The notes beneath the pieces are model-generated. The model was not told where the DNA came from. It made no database searches and saw only the letters and a list, made by a program, of their open reading frames with translations. Of a DNA stretch of 64,000 nt, positions 60,701-64,000 are shown piece by piece; position 1 is the stretch's first letter, and each line of letters begins with the position of its first letter. Position numbers and translations under genes: made by a program. Origin of the DNA: Melitaea cinxia (lineage: Eukaryota; Arthropoda; Insecta; Lepidoptera; Nymphalidae); assembly GCF_905220565.1 (NCBI RefSeq), contig NC_059406.1:12596001-12660000 (forward strand), given 5' to 3'.

Positions 60701-61863
60701 TTAAATCGAGATCTGACATGTATTTTTTGAGTTATCCCTAATAATGCGTATTTAGTTAAGCAAGTTTTCGTCGACCTACGCTGAATTATACAATGACATG
60801 ACTCATATACATATACGCTGACATGTATACGCTGCATTATACCTTATGTGTTATAAGTACTAGATTTACTGTTTTTTTTATTATTCTTTTTTTTAAACAA
60901 AAGCTGGTGATTGTCATGTGGTACGATTTAAATTTGATTAAGATCTGATGAGTACTTTTTGAGTTATCTCTAAGAATGCGTATTTATTTCACTACTGTTT
61001 AGTCTACCTACGTTGTATTACCTACTTGTCGATGTAATTCAAGTCGGTTTTTTTTTGTTTGCGAGGAAACACAATTATTAACAATATATATATATATATA
61101 AGAAAATATAAGCAGTTATAGAACTAGTTTTTCAATAAATCGAAATATTTCCAGTTTCGTTTTTATTGTTTTATATAGCTTTATAACATTAACATAATTT
61201 GTTTAAATCTGTCACGTATGTCGCAATATCTTTACTCGTTTAAAAACAAATTCGTCCTATCACGTTCGCCATTAGTCGCACAAAAACTGGCTACAAAACG
61301 AGAAAACGTTGTTACCATTCTCGTAATTTCATGTTTTTATATTTTTTCTTGAAAATATAATCATAATTATCTTCAAACTTTAAACAATTTTAATGTTAAG
61401 TATATTATTATGTACCTTCTTAAGTTTTTCATATGTTACTCGACGACTGAGCATTACAATTAAGACATTTTATAATAATTATTATACATTTAATGTTTGA
61501 CTTTATCAAAAATAAAACGCAATTTTCAAACTAAACTGTCAAGAAAAAATGCCCCTTAACCTAATAAGCAATTAAGAAAAACACAAAATTAGTAGCGTAT
61601 TGTAAGGATGCGTCTTTGTTAAACTATTGTTATTACAGTCCTATTAATGGGAGTATTTTTATTCAAATGAAAGATCTCAAGGAAAAATAAATCACAAATA
61701 ATATTAAAATTAAAATTCAAAAACATAAAAAAAATAATAATTAAAGAAACAAACAATCAGGTTAGAAAATAAAAAAAAATAAAAAAAAAAACTTACAGGT
61801 GGCTACCATGAAGAAAACTTAAATAAAAAGTGGCGGCAAAAAAACTCGCGTATCAATCAGCTC
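36623..61863 (-). CDS. TNFAIP8-like (TIPE family) protein
   Basis: Small all-helical protein of the TNFAIP8/TIPE family; members carry phosphoinositides in a hydrophobic cavity and influence cell death and immune signalling. The fly homologue, Sigmar, acts in salivary-gland autophagic death. Coding exons on the minus strand: 61809-61797 (13 nt, tentative), 40633-40500, 37742-37584, 37150-37053, 36794-36623. With the tentative exon the protein is 191 residues, the usual family length; starting at the ATG at 40631 gives 186. Family landmarks: ARDISLRAQKKF, REAEKLVKHVIKAAVKLGVL, FRSKFH joined to TVLMAVVSFCEVDFSYDR, and SLKAVVERHLSDKS. All introns are GT-AG and phases agree. The gene converges on Syt4. 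Family assignment is firm; the first exon is an inference from an excellent in-phase splice match. Confidence 0.93.
37053..37150 (-). CDS. TNFAIP8-like internal exon
   Basis: Acceptor CACACAG|ACG; encodes TVLMAVVSFCEVDFSYDRGF through HQSLK. The donor is CAA|GTGGGT, not the GTATAT four bases on: only the former keeps the frame into AVVERH. This settles the exon end. Confidence 0.92.
37584..37742 (-). CDS. TNFAIP8-like internal exon
   Basis: Acceptor TTTCAG|TTC, donor CAC|GTGAGT, 53 codons in phase 0 at both ends. It encodes FLTVLRERVEKREAEK, the HVIKAAVKLGVL helix and ALAAFRSKFH. GC-rich against an AT-rich surround. Confidence 0.94.
37836..38045 (+). mobile_element. AACCGACTTC-type element fragment
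   Basis: GAATCATCAAAATCGGTGCA, AAAAATACAGTCGAGAAATA and GAGAACCTCCGACC followed by GAAGTCGATT match the second half of the copy at 45596-46186. Degenerate and 5'-truncated. Confidence 0.5.
38700..38832 (+). mobile_element. Repeat 'A', truncated copy in plus orientation
   Basis: GCCAGAGCTCACGGGG, GGGTCGGCAACGC, CGCTTACCATCAGACC and a final GGTATAAAAAAAA tail, the reverse of the orientation at 20850. Confidence 0.6.
39393..39669 (+). mobile_element. Helitron-like element, 277 bp
   Basis: A|TCTTTACTGATATTATAAAG ... GGGTAGAAGCTAG|T. The interior phrase AACTACTGGTCCGATTTGAA is widespread in Lepidopteran genomes. Ends and insertion between A and T fit a non-autonomous Helitron. Confidence 0.6.
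39911..40048. mobile_element. Miniature inverted-repeat element, 138 bp
   Basis: Arms of about 50 bases: GCCGAGTTGCACGAAA at the left pairs with TTTCGTGCAACTCGGC at the right, continuing through AAATTAAAAT/ATTTTAATTT and GATTAAATTAA/TTAGTTTAATC. Nearly the whole element is arm. No clear target duplication. Confidence 0.75.
40068..40385 (+). mobile_element. RTE LINE 3' fragment with internal deletion
   Basis: TTAAAGTCGCTCAACGTGCA, AGTGGCCTGGTCATCG and GGTCCAGCAGTGGACTTTAA match the RTE copy at 56100-56535. About 120 bases present in that copy are missing around 40285. It ends in (ACTG)n-like sequence. Confidence 0.7.
40500..40633 (-). CDS. TNFAIP8-like exon with ATG at 40631
   Basis: Acceptor TTTCCAG|CG, donor CAG|GTACTG. 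It encodes MEGGAWCARDISLRAQKKFL to DEHASKLLDQ. The two bases before the ATG complete a TCG codon if joined to the exon at 61797. If no upstream coding exon is used, translation would start at this ATG. Confidence 0.92.
41474..41581 (-). mobile_element. Helitron-like element reduced to 108 bp
   Basis: On the minus strand it runs from A|TCTTAATATATGTATATAAA to ACTTCGCCAGGCTAG, so both termini are present with almost no interior. The last bases are a CTAGCTAG doublet, so the exact end may differ by four bases. Confidence 0.5.
42356..42540 (+). mobile_element. Helitron-like 5' end fragment
   Basis: A|TCTATACAAATAAATAAAAT with following GTCTGTTTGTAAT and GTACATATACCAAAATAACA, shared with 31914 and 50967. 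The 3' CTAG end is not found; the right limit is approximate. Includes a short (TGTC)n run. Confidence 0.5.
44641..44830. mobile_element. Inverted-repeat element, copy 1 (AAGTAAAACTT ends)
   Basis: GAAGTAAAACTTCTTTACTC at the left and AAGTTTTACTTGAGTCGTGT near the right. Shares GACTTGGAGAGTA, GAATGCGTGACG and GGCGAGGCGAACGG-like phrases with the copy at 58950. The exact right end is unclear because both copies share bases beyond the inverted arm. Confidence 0.65.
45293..45535 (-). mobile_element. Repeat 'A', minus orientation
   Basis: T run, then AAGTCGGCAAACAAGCGTAC through CCCAGTCGGGCTGCTCC, in the same order as 20850-21150. Confidence 0.65.
45596..46186 (+). mobile_element. AACCGACTTC...GAAGTCGGTT element, most complete copy
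   Basis: Begins CAAACGAAAAAAACCGACTT and ends CTTTTTTGGAAGTCGGTTAC, so the outer AACCGACTTC and GAAGTCGGTT form an inverted pair. About 590 bases, no coding frame. Related copies: 30140, 37836, 46335 (3' end only) and 60640 (reverse). Confidence 0.7.
46335..46388 (+). repeat. Orphan 3' end of the AACCGACTTC family
   Basis: GAAATACAGTCGAATTGAGA to TTTTTTGGAAATCGGTTAAA repeats the last 50 bases of the element that ends 150 bases upstream. Confidence 0.7.
48553..48919. mobile_element. Degenerate inverted-repeat element, about 370 bp
   Basis: Left GGGGTCTTTCATTAATTACG pairs imperfectly with right TGATTAATGGACGACTCCTA. An orphan right end (GATTAATGGACGACACCTA) lies at 54911-54929, so this is a family. 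The interior includes a run of ten C at 48874-48883. Confidence 0.5.
50548..50778. mobile_element. Two repeat-'A' fragments in inverted arrangement
   Basis: 50548-50670 is a minus-oriented copy (T run, TCGGCAAACAAGCGTACGGC, GCCTGCAACACCAG). 50680-50778 is a plus-oriented copy (GTGTTGCAGGCGTC, CGCTTACCATCA, GTGGTATAAAAA). They lie almost back to back. Confidence 0.65.
50880..50966 (+). mobile_element. Helitron-like 5' end, truncated
   Basis: A|TCTATATATTAGTGCGCGAA through GGAGGAGTATGAAATTTCGC, matching (in reverse) the 5' end of the element at 16164-17776. It is cut off exactly where the next Helitron-like head begins. Confidence 0.6.
50967..51190 (+). mobile_element. Helitron-like element, 5' part
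   Basis: TCTATACAAATAAATAAAAT then GTCTGTTTGTAATC, CTAAAACGGCTGAACCGATT and GCAGAAAGCTGATGTAATAA, parallel to 31914-32221. The 3' CTAG end is not found. Confidence 0.55.
51568..51630 (+). repeat. SINE 3' end fragment
   Basis: TACATGTGGAAAGAGGCCTA, CCCAGCAGCGGGATATTAAA and GGCTGAAGC match the SINE tail. Confidence 0.65.
53281..53420 (-). mobile_element. Non-LTR LINE 3' tail, minus orientation
   Basis: On the minus strand it contains GTACTTTCTTGCCCCTACAA and GCCTGCCTTTTGTACACACT and ends TTGTACAATAAAGAATTT, with a polyadenylation-like hexamer typical of LINE tails. No coding part is left. Confidence 0.55.
53925..54262 (-). mobile_element. RTE-type LINE 3' end, minus orientation
   Basis: ATCATCATCATTACAGCCTA at the left edge through ACCCACGGGAAGAGAGG near the right, the reverse complement of 13027-13371. 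The open frame of about 100 codons inside is repeat-derived. Confidence 0.75.
55500..56545 (+). pseudogene. RTE-type LINE: decayed reverse transcriptase and 3' end
   Basis: Three successive frames carry pieces of one RTE-like endonuclease/reverse-transcriptase protein. 55505-55680 gives DSLQRCHIDWRYIKILRCMY and RRGVKQG. 55720-55920 gives INVNGEYTSHLRVADDIVIF and GLGMNLDKTKVMF. 56299-56532 gives WPGHLCRRTDDRWSRRVLQW and WRELGEAYVQQWTAIG plus stop. Frameshifts separate them, at least one stop interrupts near 55965, and the catalytic FADD/YADD box reads VADD. The endonuclease half is absent (5' truncation). The 3' end GGCTGAACTGATTGAT matches the family tail. Not functional; it sits antisense to the TNFAIP8-like gene. 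Confidence 0.85.
57781..57870 (+). repeat. SINE-like tRNA head, decayed
   Basis: ACAGTGGTCACAGCAACCGG (box-A-like) and ACTAGTTCGACCCTGAACGT (box-B-like GTTCGACCC), followed by GTGACAAATGT, resemble the head of the SINE at 22489. Confidence 0.45.
58950..59120. mobile_element. Inverted-repeat element, copy 2 (AAGTAAAACTT ends)
   Basis: AAGTAAAACTTCTTTA at 58950 and TAAAGAAGTTTTACTT at 59074-59089 are perfect 16-bp inverted ends. Interior phrases are shared with 44641-44830. Confidence 0.75.
60597..61080. mobile_element. LINE tail fragment followed by reverse AACCGACTTC-type element
   Basis: 60597-60655 (GTCTGGAAGAGATCACTATC) repeats the LINE tail at 63224. 60660-61080 is a reverse-oriented AACCGACTTC-family copy with GAGTTATCCCTAATAATGCG and a similar block repeated at 60900-61000, ending CAAGTCGGTTTTTTTTTGTT. 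Confidence 0.55.
61797..61863 (-). CDS. Tentative first coding exon of the TNFAIP8-like gene
   Basis: On the minus strand: a strong acceptor (polypyrimidine run then TTTACAG) before 61863, donor ACCT|GTAAGT at 61797/61796, and an ATG at 61809-61807 giving MVAT plus one base. Joining to the CG that starts the exon at 40633 yields TCG and then the known ATGGAGGGC in frame (MVATS-MEGG). A TAA lies in frame 12 bases upstream of this ATG, so it would be the initiator. The acceptor implies a further noncoding exon upstream, not identified. Only 13 coding bases support it, so it needs transcript evidence. Confidence 0.45.
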
Positions 61864-62815
61864 CTGTAAAGAAATAAAAGAAGGTTGTAAAAAAAAAGAA
61901 AAAATAATAAGCGCATTAAAAAATAAAATAAAAAAAAACATCAACAAATCATTTTAAATATACATAATAAGATCAAATCCTTGTCGGCGGCAACAAAGGG
62001 TGAACAAGGCTTCTTAACATCGTGCAAGTTTCTTAAGTGTGATTTATTACGAAACACACTCTTTTATGGTTTCATACAATAAACAACATATATTATATAA
62101 AATACATTCATAACATAAGTTATTCCTAGTTACATTTGGAATAGTTTTAGTTACATTAACTAATAAACAACGTGCAACTTTTCTATGAATAATATTATAA
62201 CAAAAAAAAAATATATATATTCATGCTAAATACAATTAAATAAGCAGTGCAAGTACAATCCACAAACATATTTCTATATAAATACTAAGGTGCATCAAGA
62301 TCTCTTGTTATATAAATCTTAACATTCAATCATTTGTTCTCGACATATTATAAAAAGCAACAGAGTAAATGAAACTAAAACAACAAACCAATTGTATTAT
62401 TGTCTATAAATAATCTCGAAGCATAACCGTTATTCCATCGCGTTATTTTCGAATCCTTTTATCTGCGCCTGCCGGATGCGGTAAAAGATTCGGTTGCACA
62501 TGTGGACGGTTTGAAAAGACATCCTTACAGGAAATGTTAGACGACCATGATATTAAACGAATGAAATCTATTTTACGAATATTTAATCCTTTGTTATTAA
62601 TCGAGTAATTCTTGTGACTAGCCTATCATATCTTATTTCATACAAATATTATTAATGTTCTAAATGTGAAAGTTTGTGAGGACGGATGAATCTTTTATAC
62701 TCTTTCAAGCAAAAACTATTAAACTGATTGTAGAATCTTGGTACGTAGATAGCTGGGTATACAGAATAACGCATAGACTATTGTTTATGATAAAATGGTG
62801 ATAATTATATTTAAA
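61864..62815. other. AT-rich, nothing recognised
   Basis: Upstream of the tentative exon. It may contain a noncoding first exon and promoter of the TNFAIP8-like gene, but I see no defining signal. A small GC-richer patch lies at 62465-62510. Confidence 0.5.
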
Positions 62816-62819
62816 AACG

Positions 62820-62957
62820 CTTTGGTGTGGTGGTGCGTGTGCCGTGTTCGATTCCCGCTCGGAACAGATATTTGTATTTACAAATATTTCTTTCCGGTTT
62901 GAATTTCTGTCCTTGTGGGTTTCCCCGCCGTGCCTCGGAGGGTACGTTAAGTTACTA
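62820..62957 (+). mobile_element. SINE fragment with tRNA-like head
   Basis: GTGTTCGATTCCCGCTCGG (box B), then TTTCTTTCCGGTTTGAATTT and CCGTGCCTCGGAGGGTACG, in the order seen at 18846 and 22489. The 3' half is missing. Confidence 0.65.
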
Positions 62958-63223
62958 TGTAAGCTTACGTTCTTGTATCTATTTTTAGTTTAAAATCTTT
63001 CTATGAAGAAGGAGTATATACGTCGTATAAAGAAATGTATACATAATTATATTGATGATTTCTGAAACGGCTTTTGGGTATATAAATTACATTTTTCAGG
63101 AAAAATTCATTTTAAGTAGATACTTTGGAAACCATAACCAAAACCGAGAAAGCACAGATTCGATCTTATCTACTTTTTATTACAGGTAATTTTACTTCAT
63201 TCGTAACTAAGTTAATATGGGTT

Positions 63224-63362
63224 GTCTGGAAGAGATCACTATCTAGTGATAAGACCGCCCGTTGCATGCGACGTAATTATTATTTTTTCTCTTTAAGCTT
63301 TATACTTATGTAATTGTTATATGTTACTGTGTGCAATAAAGTTATTTATTATTATTATTATT
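63224..63362 (+). mobile_element. Non-LTR LINE 3' tail
   Basis: TGTCTGGAAGAGATCACTAT, GATAAGACCGCCCGTTGCAT, TGTGTGCAATAAAGTTATTT and a terminal (TTA)n run, the usual layout of a LINE 3' end. A second piece lies at 60597. Confidence 0.65.
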
Positions 63363-63580
63363 ATTTTTACTATTATATGGTACATTTTTTAAGTATGGTA
63401 TCTGGGTGACCGAGCTTAGCTCGGTATTTTTAGTAAATCGTGTTTTTTGGAAATCTTATTTAAATACTAATTACATATTGATAAAATATAAATAATAACT
63501 TTCGATTTTACTGATATAATAATAAGAAATATGAAGTGGCTATTTAAATAAAAAAATAACGAGTGCAATCACAAAAAAAT

Positions 63581-63655
63581 CTCGAATCATGGGGATTTGA
63601 AACGTGGTCTTTTCGGTCGAACGCGACCGGCCGATTTCCCACCTGAGCTATTATA
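63581..63655 (-). repeat. tRNA-like sequence (box A and box B), degenerate
   Basis: On the minus strand TAGCTCAGGTGGG (box A) and GTTTCAAATCC (box-B-like, one extra T) are spaced as in a tRNA, but the acceptor ends do not pair. Probably a SINE head or tRNA pseudogene. Confidence 0.35.
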
Positions 63656-63743
63656 ACTTTATTGACAAATGCGAAATTTACCTTCGTACCGTTAAACTTA
63701 AATAACGAATATAATATAATAATAATGGCTACAATGATGTTAA

Positions 63744-64000
63744 ACTTCCTTACAACAATACGTGCCTTCAAATTCCTTTGATCTCAATAATCTCAATAAA
63801 CATTTTACTTCTTCTGTCACTATAGACAGTGCGACTAAAGCCGATACCCTTAGTCATCTCTCTGCCATTGAAACTCCTGACTCTTCGTCAACTTTTACCT
63901 TCACACAATTGTCTGAATGTGATGTTAAGAAGAGCATATTAGCTGTTTGTTCTAATGCAGTGGGCTTTGATAACATCAGCCGTAATATGATCATTCCTAC
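63744..64000 (+). pseudogene. Non-LTR reverse-transcriptase fragment running off the window
   Basis: Open from a TAA at 63741-63743 to the window end. It encodes NKHFTSSVTIDSA and FTFTQLSECDVKKSI, then NAVGFDNISRNMIIP, a pattern typical of the segment just before the reverse-transcriptase fingers in Jockey/CR1-like LINEs. Whether it is intact cannot be judged, since the catalytic part lies beyond the window. Confidence 0.6.

Larger units (their letters stand above)
40634..61796 (-). other. Putative 21-kb first intron of the TNFAIP8-like gene
   Basis: Follows if the exon at 61797-61863 is real. It is repeat-rich; elements are listed separately. Stretches without anything recognised include 42560-44630, 46400-48540, 49000-50540, 51640-53270, 54270-55490, 56550-57770 and 59130-60590, all AT-rich with no convincing reading frame. 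Confidence 0.5.

Noticed and set aside
1..64000. CRISPR arrays, bacterial operons, riboswitches, integrated virus genomes
   Set aside because: No regularly spaced repeats with unique spacers, no polycistronic coding and no recognisable viral genes. The window is ordinary animal nuclear DNA.

Overview
This is a 64-kb piece of an AT-rich insect nuclear genome, almost certainly from a moth or butterfly (Lepidoptera). Three things point there: short GC-rich exons with GT-AG introns separated by kilobases of AT-rich DNA, no operon-like coding, and interspersed repeats typical of Lepidoptera (tRNA-derived SINEs, RTE-type LINE tails ending in ATGATGATG, Helitron-like elements of the A|TC...CTAG|T type, and short inverted-repeat elements). 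The species cannot be told from the sequence alone.

Two protein-coding genes are supported, facing each other. On the + strand, nine coding exons between 9380 and 26010 encode the membrane span, linker and both C2 domains of Synaptotagmin-4, ending at a stop codon. The first coding exon, which must end in phase 1, was not found and probably lies left of the window. On the - strand, four exons between 36623 and 40633, plus a likely fifth at 61797-61863, encode a complete TNFAIP8-like (TIPE family) protein of about 191 residues. The two stop codons are 10.6 kb apart. Syt4 acts in vesicle and peptidergic exocytosis. TNFAIP8/TIPE proteins bind phosphoinositides and affect cell death and immunity. 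Nothing in the sequence links the two genes functionally.

Layout: 1-9379, upstream DNA with a 1,050-bp long-inverted-repeat element nested in an older repeat, and a Helitron-like element. 9380-26010, Syt4; its 9.3-kb third intron and the next two introns are full of transposons. 26011-36622, intergenic DNA with repeat fragments. 36623-61863, the TNFAIP8-like gene, whose putative 21-kb first intron holds many mobile elements including a decayed RTE LINE. 61864-64000, SINE and LINE fragments, ending inside a reverse-transcriptase reading frame that runs off the window.

The most informative structure is the nested insertion at 22478-23595: a SINE with an 11-bp target duplication, interrupted by a 750-bp terminal-inverted-repeat element with its own 4-bp duplication. 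No new multi-gene system, CRISPR array or operon was found. Repeat family names below come from remembered motifs, not searches.
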